64,000 nucleotides of DNA. It comes from Silene conica (lineage: Eukaryota > Streptophyta > Magnoliopsida > Caryophyllales > Caryophyllaceae). Location: the NCBI GenBank assembly GCA_029255685.2, contig CM055318.2, positions 15,381,001-15,445,000 of the forward strand, in the 5' to 3' direction. The notes beneath the pieces were generated by a model. The model did no database searches. It saw only the letters and a program-made list of their open reading frames with translations, and had not been told where the DNA came from. Of this stretch, positions 1 to 12,165 are shown piece after piece. The first letter of the stretch is position 1, and every line of letters begins with the position of its first letter. A program made the position numbers and the translations under genes.

Positions 1-974
1 TGGAAAAAAGGGGGGGAAATGTGTAGAATTAAATAAAAATACGTGTAGGATTTAACAATTACGTAAAAAGTGCAAATACCCTAAGCAAATATTTGTTGGA
101 AAAATGGAAATAAAACAACTACTTGGATACAACTATAAAAGGGCCATATTATTTGTCAGTAGATCTGCAAAATTGACTCTATCTAAATGATTCAATTTGA
201 ACCCGAATTTCGAATTGACCCAAATTTTTTCAACCACCCGAATGGTTATTATAACATCCCTCCCTTAGATGAGTGGGTGTACTAGTTCGAGTAGACCATA
301 CTCGGTCGAGTACACCCATATCAGAAGTAAAGTCAGAGTTTGTTCGTCCGAACTCGGTTGAGTACATGGCGTACTTGGTCGAGTACAGCGTCCTGTATCG
401 GTTTCGGCGATAGGTTAACTAGAGGATTACAGAAAGTAAAAATCATAAAATCACTTTGTTAATTTCGCCATAAGCAATTTTTCTCTCAAAGAATGTAACC
501 CTAATCCTCTCAATTGCCTACCGGAAGTTAGCTCGCGCATCGATCATCCTAGTTGTCGTATCTCCATTATTGCAAGTAAGTTTCTCAGTTCTTTTGTTGA
601 TTGCTAAGTTAAGTTATGCCTTATAATTAATAATGCGATTAAATTGTTAACGTACCGATGATTCAGGTTTTGTATTGCTAATGGATGTTCCTAATTGTTA
701 TTTTTTTAAATTTAATTGGTTTTTACTAGAATTTGAGAGAAAATAGTATAGAGATAAAAAGTTAATATTATTGTGTAGGAGGCATTGTCATCTTTTGGAT
801 TGAAAACATGGTCGATGAAAAATTATAAATCAAAGAGTCTTGTTTGTGACGCATATTATGCTTCACAAGTTGGAGATGGATAGAATCGTCCATGATTAAG
901 CGAGTGAGAGGGCAAGTGGGAAAATGAATTACATTATGAATAATGTCACTTACATAGTATGAGCAGTAAGTGGG
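1..974. other. Left margin, no gene seen; LTR-like fragment in it
   Basis: AT-rich DNA without a convincing coding region. About 270-600 is less AT-rich and carries four copies of a ctcggtcgagtac-like motif (near 300, 350, 375), then leader-like text ending in a possible splice donor near 577. That would fit the R-U5 end and leader of an LTR retrotransposon, but no partner LTR, primer site or coding domain is present. The rest, 600-974, shows nothing. Confidence 0.3.
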
Positions 975-1332
975 TGATACATCCGATGTATTATCTCCAA
1001 TTTAATAGTTTCTGAGAATTATAGTAAAAATTTTGAGTTTCATTTTATAAATTATGAGTATTCCTATAAAATTTTTGAGTTTATTTATTTAAACATTAAA
1101 TTCTAAAAAATCACAACAAAACTCAAAAATATTACATATAAGTTTAGTTGAATTTGAGTTATGATGGAAAAAAAACTAAAATCAAACTTATAAACTTTAA
1201 TATGCTCAAAAAATACACATTTGCTCAAAAACAAATAAAGTTTGAGGTAATAAGCTCAAAAAAAATACAGCTCAAAAAAAATACAGCTCAAAAAACTAAA
1301 AAATTGGAGGTACTACCTCCAAGATATGTTCC
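975..1332. mobile_element. MITE-like inverted-repeat element
   Basis: The left end (atacatccgatgta, then tctccaatttaatagttt) is mirrored at the right end (aaaaaattggaggtactacctcc). The interior is A-rich with repeated ctcaaaaa units and no coding capacity. Inverted ends with a short non-coding body suggest a MITE. The superfamily is not assigned because no clear target duplication was found. Confidence 0.4.
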
Positions 1333-1458
1333 TTTTTTTTCTAGTATGAGAGAGACGCTATCAATTTTTAGTTTCTGACGGTGTCGGACATCAATGGGAA
1401 TTTGTGATTATAAATAAGCCATCATGTATATTTGGTGGTGTTGAGCCTGTTGGCCTGT

Positions 1459-1464
1459 TGGGCT
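1459..1464 (+). promoter_or_regulatory. Site II-type promoter element (TGGGCT)
   Basis: TGGGCT lies about 145 bp upstream of the first ATG of the OSCP gene, next to a gccctaaat stretch. TGGGCY 'site II' elements are known from promoters of plant nuclear genes for mitochondrial proteins. The placement fits, but a 6-mer alone is weak evidence. Confidence 0.3.
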
Positions 1465-2035
1465 AAATGCCTAAAGCCCTAAATGTAATGCAGTTGGAAT
1501 ATGGACAATCTGAACGCTGCAAGTAGAAAGAAAAACAAGTGAGAAAGGGTTAAACTCGTGTTGTTTTCCCAGAAACAATCGAAATTCTGGAAGCTCGCAC
1601 TCAACAATGTCGATATCTCAGGCCGCTCAGCACATTCGATCAACGATTCCTGTTGTTCTCACTGTCATTGGATCCAACCATATTTCTTCAGTACCGTCAT
1701 TTTTACTGTTGATACTAGAAAGCGGAATTTTGTTACAGCGGCTCCAACTCAAACGCTAAAGATTAAGGTTTTCTTTTTCCCTTTTATTCCTTATGTTTTC
1801 GTTTTCGCTTTCGCTTTCGTATTTAGTTCCGACTGTCTCGTGAAAATGTTATCGTATGATGTTTTGAGTTACCGTGTATCCGTTAGGGCCAGATTATTTA
1901 GCCAAAGCTGTTGTTTCTGTACCATCATTTTTACTGTGCTGTTACCGCGTGTATGGGATATAATTCTGCATTGCTCTGTGGCGACATCTGAGTTGCTTCA
2001 TGACACTTTCCCACTTACAGTGCTTGTTTAGACTG

Positions 2036-2254
2036 GGGGTGTTTGGAGTGGGAGAGGGACGGAAACAAAGATTTTGTTTGTTTACCAAATGTGTTAGGAG
2101 AGAAAGAGAAATGGAAGTAGACGGTCGGAGGGAAATGGAGGGATCATTTTTTCGAAAGATTTGGAGATAGAGTCTCCGGCTCCCTTCGCTCTTCCATTTC
2201 CTCCATTTTGCTGCCCTCTTTTCTTTCCTATTTTTGTATCCGAAAACACCCTTA
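2036..2254. mobile_element. MITE with ggggtgtttgg-type ends, in OSCP intron 1
   Basis: Starts gggggtgtttgg near 2036 and ends ccgaaaacaccc near 2252, with a purine-rich left half mirrored by a pyrimidine-rich right half. GGGTGTTTGG ends are common in Tourist/Harbinger-type MITEs. The target duplication is not clear. It has no coding capacity. Confidence 0.45.
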
Positions 2255-2754
2255 ACTTGTCGTCCCATTGTGTTGGTAAATTTTTCTAGGGTGCTTTTTC
2301 TGATCTTTTAAAATTGTATGATTCAACTTGTCGACATTCTATTTTGTGCGGATGTTTTCATACTATCTTTCCATCAGTTTTGTCATGCCTAAGATGGCTT
2401 TGTATTCGTTACACTTGAATTCTCACATTTAACTTTTCAGAATCCTTCCCCTTTCCTATACATGCTTACCTTTCTTGAAATTATCTCATGAATGTGTTCC
2501 TAAATTACATACCTTTATCCTTCTTCACTAATTACTTGGCTGCTCTGATCTTAAGCCTCACCTAATTTGCATAGGGTGCTGCCCAATCTTCTTACCTTCT
2601 TTTTGACATTGAAACATGGACGAGCTCCTTCATTTGTATATTTTTGCTGATAAGTTCGATTTAAAATCTATAAAATCCCTTTGCCTTTCATATTCTGTTT
2701 CACTCCACTTATGTTTTCACTTTTTTTTCTTTATTTTCGCTTGTTGAGATGAGA

Positions 2755-2850
2755 GTTCACCCATGACGGTTCTAAAGGATGATTCATGTCAGCCGACCCC
2801 AAATCATTTTGGGACTAAGGCTATGATGTTGTTTTTGTTGTTGTATAAAT
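2755..2850 (+). mobile_element. SINE 3' end fragment
   Basis: The segment with cagccgaccccaaatcattt, then gggactaaggctatgatg and a TTG-rich tail resembles the 3' portion of tRNA-derived plant SINEs ending in (TTG)n. Only the tail part is recognisable. Confidence 0.4.
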
Positions 2851-3104
2851 CGTCAGAGAGTGAAGTAACTTAAGGAGACCAATGCACTTATTATCGTTTT
2901 GGAGCTTCACACATGTGTACATGCTTTTCGAATGAGACACTTTGTTTTCACTTGGAGTTAACATTTTTAGGTCTTGCTTCCTAGCTTGCCATTGCTACAT
3001 ATTAAAAACATCAAGGTCACCTCTATGAGTCTATGGTAATGTTAGATAAGTACTTGATTCATATACTAGTATGCTGAGCAGGGCCTAGTGTTTCAGATCT
3101 GTTT

Positions 3105-3245
3105 CATTACAACGACAACAACAATAACAATACCCAAGTGTCTCAACGGCTCCCCGCAAATTGCGGGGTAAAAAGGGGGGGTCGGATGTACGCAATCGTA
3201 CCCTTGTTTTAGCAACACAGAGAGACGGTTTCCGAATGACTCAAG
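3105..3245 (-). mobile_element. tRNA-derived SINE (Au-like), minus strand
   Basis: The plus strand begins with a CAA-rich run (acaacgacaacaacaataac), then tccccgcaaattgcgggg, ggtcggatgtacgcaatcgt and gagacggtttccgaatgact. Read on the minus strand this is a tRNA-like head followed by a body and a (TTG)n tail, the layout of Au-type plant SINEs. It lies in OSCP intron 1. Confidence 0.5.
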
Positions 3246-3540
3246 ATTTTAATTGTATCGAAAACTACATTGAATGACTGGTACTTCACAATAGAAATAA
3301 GCGCAATCACTTTAGTGAGCCAATTTGCTTTATTCCATCATAATCCGAAACCAAAGATTTGTTTCATTGAGTAGGGAAATTTCTTCTTTGATCCTGTTTT
3401 GCAATAGTCCCTCTCTGAACAAAAGCAAGTGCCCATTATGCTTTTGTGTCTGATGCTCTCATCACAAATGTCCTATTTTCTTTTTTTTTGGGAAAAAAAC
3501 ATACCTATATTGTCCTAACTGGTTTTATGATATTACAAAA

Positions 3541-4118
3541 TATGCCATCTATGTTACTCCAACACAATCGATTAATGTGTATCCGTGTCCAAGACTCGTC
3601 TCATACCGACACGACGCATGACACAAGACCACACAGACACTTCTCTAATGTCATATACTCAAATGATTTAGTTCAGCGGTGTCATAGAAGAACGAGATGA
3701 GAAAAAGGTAAAGGGAGAATGATTTACTAATGATAATCCAATAGGGCGTTTGTTTTTCTTGACATTTGGCATCAGTTATTCAACTTTGTATTTTTTTCAC
3801 CCAGTAATTCTGTTTTTCATTGTCGTTATGATGCATAAGAAGAGGCTTCCTTTATTTAAAGTGTTCTCTTTTTGATAAACCAAAATGAAAACTTGTAACA
3901 AAATACTTTTGATGCATAAGAACGTGGAGAATAGGGTAATGATTTCTTCATCTTTTCTTTATATTTTACGACACGTGTTCTGTCCTTGTCTACAAAATTT
4001 GTTACACTTGTTTTGACCGAGTTCTGATATTGTGAAGGTTTAAAAATTCCGTGCATACACTCTGACACGTGTCGGATGTGATAATTCTTTGCTGAGTTGG
4101 AGTAACATAGTATGTCAT
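3541..4118. mobile_element. MITE-like element in OSCP intron 1
   Basis: The left end catctatgttactccaac is mirrored by gttggagtaacatag near 4096-4110. Inside each end a further match (gtatccgtgtcc; gacacgtgtcggat) extends the inverted repeat. The interior is non-coding. The target duplication was not resolved, so the ends are approximate. Confidence 0.45.
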
Positions 4119-6260
4119 TGATTGACGTCAGTTGTTTATTTCTTCCCTATTCGCTCCACTAAAGGACAAACTAAAAGCTCAGCACCCTCCCACAGCCCAC
4201 CCCAACTCCTTACCCTTACCTCATCATCCACCTCCCCTCACCCCACCCTAACTTAGTCGATTAGTGGTGGTGGGGTGTAGGTAAGTTTCGTGGTGATGAG
4301 GATGGATTGACTGGTGTTTGTAGGTGAGTTTTTCTGGTGTTTGGGAGTGAATGTACTGGTGTTGGGGGTAGATTTACTAGTGACTGGGGTTTGAGATTAG
4401 TGAAGGTGGGAAATAAACCGTGTTCAGTAAAAATGATCTATGCAATATTGCCAACCCACTTTCGTCATTTATACTATATATATAATTATATTTATCTAAT
4501 TACCTTTTTTCAAGATCCCGTTGAAAAGGCCAACTGGGCACTGGGTTTTGAATGGAGGTGTAAGTTGTCTACTAAAATCATTTACTCCATATTTAATAGT
4601 TTTGAACGACAAATGTTTTGACAGTGTTCAGAAATTTCTATGGCAAAAATGACAACATTCTGTCAACACTTTACACTGAGACATGCTTTTTGATTTTGTG
4701 CTTCTTTGGTAAGCGAAAGGATTTTTGAATAAATACACGGGCTATCCTGTGTCATACTTGGTGCTCATAGAGTAATACTAATACATCAGTGATGGGTTTT
4801 TTGTCCTTTACCCCAAATGGAACTGCATCCACATGTGTTAACTTGTAATGAGTGATCTGAAAGACTGAAACATTGTTGTAAAACACAAACATGGTGAATC
4901 TATATTACTATGTCACTAGCATCGGTGATCCTGTATAAATGTATTGACAATCTAAATATCTCATTGGTGTTCCTCATTCTCCTATCAGTTGTTCGGTTGT
5001 TCCATGACGCTACAACTTACTGGAAGAAACTAAGTAAATGTTTTCTTAAAAATCCTGTTTACCCATGGCCTTGTGATGTCCTAGACATTTTATCTCAAGG
5101 ATTAACCAATGACGTGTTTCATTTTATGATTGTAACTTTGTAAGTCTATACTCTATTGATTCTCTCATCCTTTTTTTCTTTGTTCTTCGTTGGTACTTAG
5201 GTGCCTGTTTCTATGTATGGCGGTTGTGTTAATTATGCATCAGCTTTATATCTTGCTGCTGCTAAAGCTAATTCATTAGACAAGGTTGAGTCTGAGCTTT
5301 TGAACTTGGTTGAGGCCACCAAGAAATCTCCGATGTTCTCTCAGTTTACAAAGGATCTTTCAGTGCCCTCAGAGACTCAGATACAAGGTCCAAGCCTTTA
5401 ATTGATATATGTACTCAAGCAAAGTTTACAGATGTTATGAAGCACTTCCTGGGTATGATCTGTCATATTTTTTATTCTTTTATATTTATTTTTCACTAGT
5501 GGCTGATTTCTTTTGTTCCTTGCATACTGTTCCACTTCTTTTCCCTCTCCTCTTTTTATGTTTAAAAGGTCTACCTCTCCTTATTTTTACTAAATATGCA
5601 GAGGCCATGAGCTTGCTTGTTTGTAAGCAAGTGTTTCTGTCGTTTCCTATTGACGCTTGTTCTACCGTGTTTATTTTCAATGTATACTGTGGGTCTGACC
5701 CTGTTGCATAGTCTTTTGTTGCTTCGTCCAAGTGATCATTAGTATGTTAGTATACTATTATAGACCTCATTCACTGCACGGCATATATAGAAGTTTCTTT
5801 TTTAGTTAGTTACTTGTAGATTTTATATTGGCAACCCATTAATATTTCCCATTTCTCACCATTCTATTTTGATTTGAGAAAATAATTTGAAATTGCAAAA
5901 CTATACTTATAGATAATTGAATAATGTCATGAAATGTGTAATCTAATCAAATTTAATCATTTGTTTCCTTATTTAAGAATGAATGCATTTTGGAGAACAA
6001 AAATGTTAGTTGAGCTTATTCTCGTAGTATATAAGGGATTACAGCTATAAAAAAAGTTGTCTAACTTGTTTGATATATTACTTGACCAGAGGGACACAAA
6101 AGTTGTCTAACTCGTTCTTCATAACATAGTGGGACACGAGAAGGAACACAAAATGGAATAGTGAATCCGCTTTCCAATCTCAATAGGTAGTATTTGGGAG
6201 CCTTAGTGAAACATTCTGTTTAATAACACTCACAAACCCCTAGAAAGACAATATCATAAG

Positions 6261-6508
6261 GCGTTCAATGATTTTAGGAGGCTCGGTTCAAATTATCAAT
6301 TTGGGGCCCTAAATAGTACTTGTAAACAAATAATATATATTTTTTAAAATAATAAAATAAAAAAGGAATCAAACCACTACACCCAAGCATATTAATACTA
6401 CTTTGATACAACAAAAAGTTAATGTACTCTAATTATATTGAGATTTGGGCCCAAAACTTGTGGGCCCCGGTTCTTAGAACCGTTTGAACACCCTAAACGA
6501 CGCCCCTG
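6261..6508. mobile_element. hAT-type MITE in OSCP intron 2
   Basis: The right end closes with gacgcccctg, whose complement caggggcgtc is a typical hAT terminus. Flanking 8-mers are atcataag (6253-6260) and atcataat (6509-6516), matching at 7 of 8. The left terminus is degraded. It has no coding capacity. Confidence 0.55.
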
Positions 6509-6832
6509 ATCATAATAGCCATGTCCCATGTATGATCACAGTACATTAATGTTTCATATGTCTTGCTGTTAAAGGTAAGCCAGCATTCACGTTCTTACCT
6601 TGATGTGGTTATTGTAGTTGTTTTGGCTGAGAATGGACGGTTGAGGCATGTCGATAGCATTGCCAAGAGGTTCTCTGAGCTGACAATGACACACAGGGAC
6701 GAGCTACAAGCAACCGTAACTACTGTTTTAGTAAGCACTTCCGTAAATATTTTCTACTGCTATCGTTAGTAGTATGATGCAGTTTTTTTTTGCCCTTACA
6801 GCTAATTCCATTATTTCCTTATCCCTTGCCAC

Positions 6833-7446
6833 TAGGGGTGAACAAAACCGGATATCCGCTCTGGTTTTGAAATTCGGATTGAATATCCAGTTTTAAAAAT
6901 ATGATTTTTGGCGATTTACATCCAGATCCGAATATTCGGATATCCAAAAGTTCAGAATCCGAAAATCCGGATATCTTGATTTCGGAAAACGGATTAGATC
7001 CAGTTTTAAATGCATAGTAAAAAATCAACAGATGGTCCCCACTCCCCTGCAAAAGGAATCATTCAAAGATTATCACTAGAAGAAATTCATTTTCCGACTA
7101 ATGAGTATATTTTGTGCTCCAAAACCAAACAAGGAAAAAAAAAAAAGACAATGTGTATAATGAATATGCACTTCTTTTGTCACACTTCTCGATTATTCTT
7201 GATAACAATAACAATCAAAACATAATGGTAAAAAGTTTAGGTTTTTTGGTTTTTTTCCCTTTTTTATTATTTTTTATGATTCGGATCGGCTTCGAATATC
7301 CAATTTTAAGAAATCACAATCCCCATCCAATCCATATTATTCGGAAAAAACCGGATCAGATATCCAATATAAATGATATCCATATATTCGGATTTCGGAT
7401 TGGATTCGGAAAAAAATTCGTATCGGATTTTTTGTGCTCAGCCCTA
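6833..7446. mobile_element. hAT-type MITE in OSCP intron 3
   Basis: The ends taggggtgaacaaaa and (complement of the right end) tagggctgagcacaaaa are inverted repeats. They are flanked by a perfect 8-bp duplication cttgccac at 6825-6832 and 7447-7454. The body is filled with ggatatcc/ttcggat-type short repeats and codes for nothing. The 8-bp duplication and TAGGG(G/C)TG ends identify a hAT-type non-autonomous element. It ends 15 bp before OSCP exon 4, so it sits next to the splice acceptor. Confidence 0.8.
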
Positions 7447-7831
7447 CTTGCCACCCTGCAGCCTTTACCTGCTGAAGAGGAGAAAGAACTGAAGGAAACA
7501 TTGCAGGAAATACTTGGATAGGGGATTAAGGTTAGCTTGAGCAGAAGGTATAATTCTCACCATTTCTTCCACTTTAGTAGTAATGTTGTTTCTATTTTTG
7601 TAAATTGCCGATAATATTATTTGTAATTCTATGCCACACTAAGAAGACAAAATTGCAGTACCATTGTCAATCTGAAATATCTGATAAAATAGTAAAAATT
7701 TGCTGTTTCAGATTAATCCGAACATTCTGGGTGGTATAGTTGTTGAATTTGGGCAGAAAGTGTTTGACATGTCCATTAGGACCCGAGCGAGGCAGATGGA
7801 GAGGTTCCTGCGAGAACCCATCGCCATATAA

Positions 7832-8429
7832 GGTACTCTGGAAGGTTTCCTGTCATGTGGCATTTTCTAGGAGGTTCATTTTGCAGCGTGATGGCCGTTG
7901 ATGCTGCAGCATAAATGAATTTTTTGACTTTGTTATTTTCTGTTCAGGATACTAAATCCACTTTTTGTTTCGGTAGTAATGTCACTTGGACCTGCTAATC
8001 TCTCTTTTCCATTACCCCCCGTCTTGTACATAAAGGACAGACAAGATGATTACGAATAAATGACCGCTTTTATATCACTCAACTCCCCATTATGCATCCG
8101 ATTCTTCTTCTATCCTAAGCATCCAGGGTGTCTTAGTTACGGTCCTTACGGAGCAGTATTTGTTTATTTTTCCGCCAAGGCTTTTGAAATGTTATCTCTT
8201 TGAGTTTTAGTGGTGGTGGTCGATGGGTTGTTGGTTTCCCGAGGAGTTTTGAGTATGATTTTGGGTTTGGAGCGAAGGCTACGGGATTGGCGTAGCAAAC
8301 CACGGTTAATGGCGCCTGATGACGAGGGCAGTAGGCATGGGTCAGATGGAGGGTGGGAATTACCGGGATTGGTTGAGACAATTTCTTTCATTTTCTAACC
8401 AAACATGCAATTAAGTAAGGGACTTGCTT
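7832..8429. other. Intergenic, downstream of the OSCP copy
   Basis: The first 200 bases are probably the former 3' UTR. A g/t-rich segment at 8200-8395 (tggtggtggtcgatgggttg and following) can be read open in several frames, but no frame resembles a known protein. Nothing else is seen. Confidence 0.4.
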
Positions 8430-9168
8430 TTTTACATACGGATTTTACTCTTTTACATACGACTTTTACAGTAATACTCTCGTCATTATTTCACTTCCCT
8501 TACTCAATCTTAATTTTTTCCTATCTTCCCCATCTCCCATCAACATTCAACACTTCCGTTTACCACCTCTCCAAAATTATCAACGTCCTAAAAATTCTAA
8601 TAAATAGATAATAAGCTTTTATAGTTAATTACTAAAAAGATCGAATTAAATTAATCAATACATAAGAAAAAAACCAAAAACAAAAAAACTAGCAAAAAGA
8701 ATTAAATTTATTAGTTGATTAAACCAAAGATCGAATTAAATTTTTACTCCCGTAACTCACTTCCTAGTTCCCCCACCATCTAATTTATTAGTTGATTTGT
8801 ATATTTTTATAACAAGAAGACGAATCGAAGAATCCGACGAATCAGTCACGTGGAACTTATTAAAGGAAATGAATTCGGAGAAAGTTTGGCGGCTCAAGCA
8901 TTGACCAATGTCTGATCTGTGCGCACCAAAGTTTAATTTGTGCACACCGACTGATTTGACTATTAGAACATTATAATTGAGATTATAATTGCAATTTAAC
9001 TTATTGATGCATTTAATAATTTTACTGTTATGAGATTATAATTTATTGTATACGATTTGAGAAGAAAAGGTATAAATTTGAGTTAATTTGATTAGGGTTT
9101 GAAAAAGGGTATATAATGGAATATTTATGAAAAACTGTATGGGAAAGAGTAAAGTACGTATGTGAAAA
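8430..9168. mobile_element. Imperfect inverted-repeat element
   Basis: Left ttttttacatacggatttta, actcttttacatacga and right agagtaaagtacgtatgtga, aaaagtaatt are inverted copies over about 50 bp at roughly 75% by eye. The interior is AT-rich and non-coding. Probably an old MITE or foldback element; ends are approximate. Confidence 0.4.
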
Positions 9169-9853
9169 AGTAATTCTGTTAAATAAAAGCGACTGTTATT
9201 TCTTCAACTTCTAAAACTATAAACTAGGGTTTATAGAACTTAATTGCTAAATCCCGCACATGATATTACTTAAATCCCGCACATTTTGTCACCTTATTTC
9301 GAATTTACCTTTTATTAAAAAAAAACTCTCATCTCCTTTTCACCACCAACCAATATTGCTAATAATTTAAAAAATTATAGATTTTAATTCACACATTCAG
9401 AAATAATTTCGTCATTTTATCAACGAATTTATTAACACCCGTATTTTAATTGATTGAATGAATGTTTTTTTTTATCTTAAAGAGAGTGATTTTTACAATT
9501 AGGGTTTGACATTTAGGGATTTTGGATTTGGATTGTTGAAGCTGGTGGTGGGTCGGTTTATGGCAGCAGGTGGTGGTGCGTTCTGTTTGTGAGCGGCGAG
9601 TGGTGGGGCGAGTGGTAGTATAGTAGCTAAGCATATATATTTTTTTTGAATTTATTTGCTTTTGAATTGTCCTCTCTAATTATGTCGGAAAACTGAAAGG
9701 AATAAGACAACAGAGTGTGTGGAATGAAGCAAAATCTTGTGCATGATTTAGACCCTTATAGAATTGAAATCAGGAAATTACTTGTCCAAGTGTATCAGCG
9801 AGGGAAATTCCTGCATTTCCTCCATGAAAGAAACATGTATTTTCTCTTGCACA
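9169..9853. other. Intergenic, no gene seen
   Basis: AT-rich sequence with a g/t-rich patch at 9535-9620 (ggtggtggtgcg) that reads open on the minus strand but is low-complexity. Nothing else is recognisable. Confidence 0.4.
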
Positions 9854-10033
9854 AATTCTTATTTGCAACGGCACTATCCGTCGCAAGCTTGTAACGGATA
9901 CCGTTTTCTCTCACAAAATAACCACTTTTTCTCTCTCTCCAACACTATTCATGTGGTCCCCTTTCTCCACTAACTCATTTTCTACCCATTTTATCTCACA
10001 AAATATCCGTCACAAATGACGACCCGTCGCAAG
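9854..10033 (+). mobile_element. MITE with tttgcaacgg ends, copy 1
   Basis: About 180 bp. The left end ttcttatttgcaacggcact with atccgtcgcaagcttg is mirrored at the right end by aatgacgacccgtcgcaagc. The same element occurs in opposite orientation at 52290-52479, sharing tctcacaaaata, cactattcatgtggtccc and ctccactaactcatttt. Two dispersed copies with inverted ends make a MITE family. The ends carry the same gcgacgg core as the subterminal repeats of the CACTA element at 20356-42679. Confidence 0.65.
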
Positions 10034-10225
10034 CAAGACTTACTATTTCTCTGGATGATTATTTTACTCTCATTTTGTATACCTCCTCATATTTTATACT
10101 CCGTATATTGTTTTTCTATATTTCATATATTATTCCCCTTAGAGTTGGATACAAGGATAAAGGTAGAGAATAAAATAAGTGTAAAAATTTGGGTGGGTTT
10201 AGTGATAGTAGAAAGTGATGAATAA

Positions 10226-12165
10226 TCTTTATACTATAAAAGTAATAGATTTTAAAGCATTCTTATTGGTTGTTGAGTTTTAAGAAAGAAGTTATTTTTT
10301 TGTTAATGTAGCTCATCCATGATCTCCAAAGTTAATTAATTATTACTTCTTTTCTATTTTCTATTTTCTCTATTCTTCTATTAACTCAATAATTTCTTCT
10401 TTTTTTAATTTAGTAAACTCAAAAATCATTAAAATTAATTAGTTTTCAAAAATAATTAGGGATTCTTATTGGTCGATCAAAATTAGGAAAAAAAAATTGA
10501 ATTAAAGTAGGATCTACCATGTTCATTCTAAATAATTAATTACCTCCCCTCAAACTTTCATCAATTTAATATTTTCACTACTTTCATTATTTAAATAAGT
10601 TACAATTTACAATCACATATAGAAATATGAAATCTTCCGAAATCCTAACTTCAATTTCAACCGTGAAAATCAAATCTTTGATAATAAGTTAACTAATTTT
10701 ACATAAATTAAAGGTTATAAATAAATATAATAATAATATGATTGAGACACCTAGACTTTACAGATATAGTATATTCCAAGATTAAAGAAGTTAATATTAA
10801 TTTAACATGCAACAACTAAAATGATTAAATTGAGTGACAATGAGTATAAAATAGAAACAAAAAGTGAATACCAAATATAATTATATATAACTTGGCGAAA
10901 ATTAATGCATTCAAATACTTAAAATCAATAGATTAAAATTTTTGAGAATTGAAAATCAACGAAAATATGTAAGTCCGTCTTAATTGTAGATAAAATAGAT
11001 AGGTTTATATTATATGGTCGGAGTTTTTTGGTAGTTAGGTTGTGAACTTAGACCGTAAGTAAAATTTTAAAATCTATATATATTTTTACCGGCTATTATC
11101 CGTCTTAAATTTAAAACGGGCCAGTATCACTCTCCATGGGTTATAGGACAAATATTTTATTTTCGCCGTGCATAATGCTTTTTATTGTCTTATTCATCCT
11201 GCATATGTATATTTGATCCGTCCAAAACTTAAACCGATAGCCTAGATATAATACATTGAGATATTGCTACTATTATTCATCATATAGAGAGTATTATTCA
11301 TCGTATAATTTCTTCAAATATTAACTTTTAAAAAAAATTAGAGAAAAAAAGTACTCTATGAGCACAATAATATCATATTTGAAAAGTTACCGATTTTTTA
11401 AATTACAAATTTAAATCTACAACAAAGTTACACAACAAAAATAAAAATTGTGAAAAGAGAGTTAAAAAAAACTTAGCAAATTTCTTTAAAGGTAGCATAT
11501 TTTGAACATACATAATTTATATAAAATTTAACGAAAAAAAAATACATACTAATATAGGAATAATGAAAACAAAAAAAATCAAAAAAAATGCAACAACAAA
11601 TAACCGAAATAACAAACCGTATATGATACGGAGAAAAATTAAATTTTTCATTTGATTATTTCTCCTATGTTGAGCATTATAACGATTAAATGAACAATGC
11701 AAGTATTCATTCAAAGAATATTGATGAAGTTGTAAAAGCATTAAGGAGGTAATTTATTGATTCTAATGTTAAAGGTGACTGATGGATGGAACATCGAATA
11801 GATTTTAGGGAGGCAGCAAAGTAAGTTAGATCAGAGAAAAAATGGCAGGGAGAATTTGATAGTGAAAAAAGGCAGAGTCGTGAGTTGGAGTGATGTGAAG
11901 CAGAGGTACGGTTTATCAAATGAACATAGAATCTTTCACTTTGTTTATACTTCTTATCTAGAGATTAAACAACTGACCATCGTTAATTGGGCCTAATGCA
12001 AACTAATAAGAGACATAAAAATCAATTAATAGATTATATGTATACATTGTTAGCATAGATTTGAAGTTTTATAGCAAAAAATTTGAATTTATATCTACTA
12101 CTAAAAAATAACACATAAATATGTAAAAATATTTCCGTACATTTTTTGTACGAGCATAAAACTAG
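10226..12165 (+). mobile_element. Non-autonomous Helitron (plus strand), 1.94 kb
   Basis: The 5' end reads tctttatactataaaag after an A. The 3' end carries the hairpin cgtacattttttgtacg followed by agcataaaactag, then T. TC..CTAG termini, a 3' hairpin and insertion between A and T are Helitron features. The body is AT-rich with no helicase. The 5' end matches the Helitron at 55726 (TC..actataaaag). It contains a 150-bp MITE at 11091-11243. Confidence 0.6.
11091..11243. mobile_element. MITE of the aaaacggg family, copy 1
   Basis: The left end ggctattatccgtcttaaat with ttaaaacggg is mirrored by gatccgtccaaaacttaaac with cgatagcc. Related copies are at 13037-13206 and about 49395-49560, sharing the gataaa..ttatgc..cttattcat middle. 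The superfamily is not assigned. Confidence 0.5.

Larger units (their letters stand above)
1607..7831 (+). pseudogene. Mitochondrial ATP synthase subunit O (OSCP), degenerate five-exon copy
   Basis: OSCP links F1 to the peripheral stalk of mitochondrial ATP synthase. Exons read as about 1607-1767, 5201-5452, 6618-6730, 7462-7547 and 7712-7831, with GT..AG introns. Family hallmarks are visible in order: RNFVTAAPTQTLKIK at the end of the presequence, YASALYLAAAKANSLDKVES, MFSQFTKD, LAENGRLRHVDSIAKRF, EEEKELKETLQEILG, and the C-terminal GGIVVEFGQKVFDMSIRTRA ending in REPIAI and TAA. Four lesions are seen: the frame opened by ATG 1607 does not enter RNFVTAAP; a net -1/+2 shift near 5390 ends the frame at 5399-5401; TAG at 7519-7521 follows EILG; and a base is missing near 7539 in the VSL-QK segment. 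Introns are kept, so this is a duplicated gene that decayed, not a retrocopy. Intron 1 is 3433 bp. Assembly error could explain one lesion but hardly all four. Confidence 0.85.

Noticed and set aside
1558-2031. 157-aa frame as an intact protein
   Set aside because: It has no ATG at its start and reads through the OSCP exon 1 donor into intron 1; only the RNFVTAAPTQTLKIK part belongs to OSCP.
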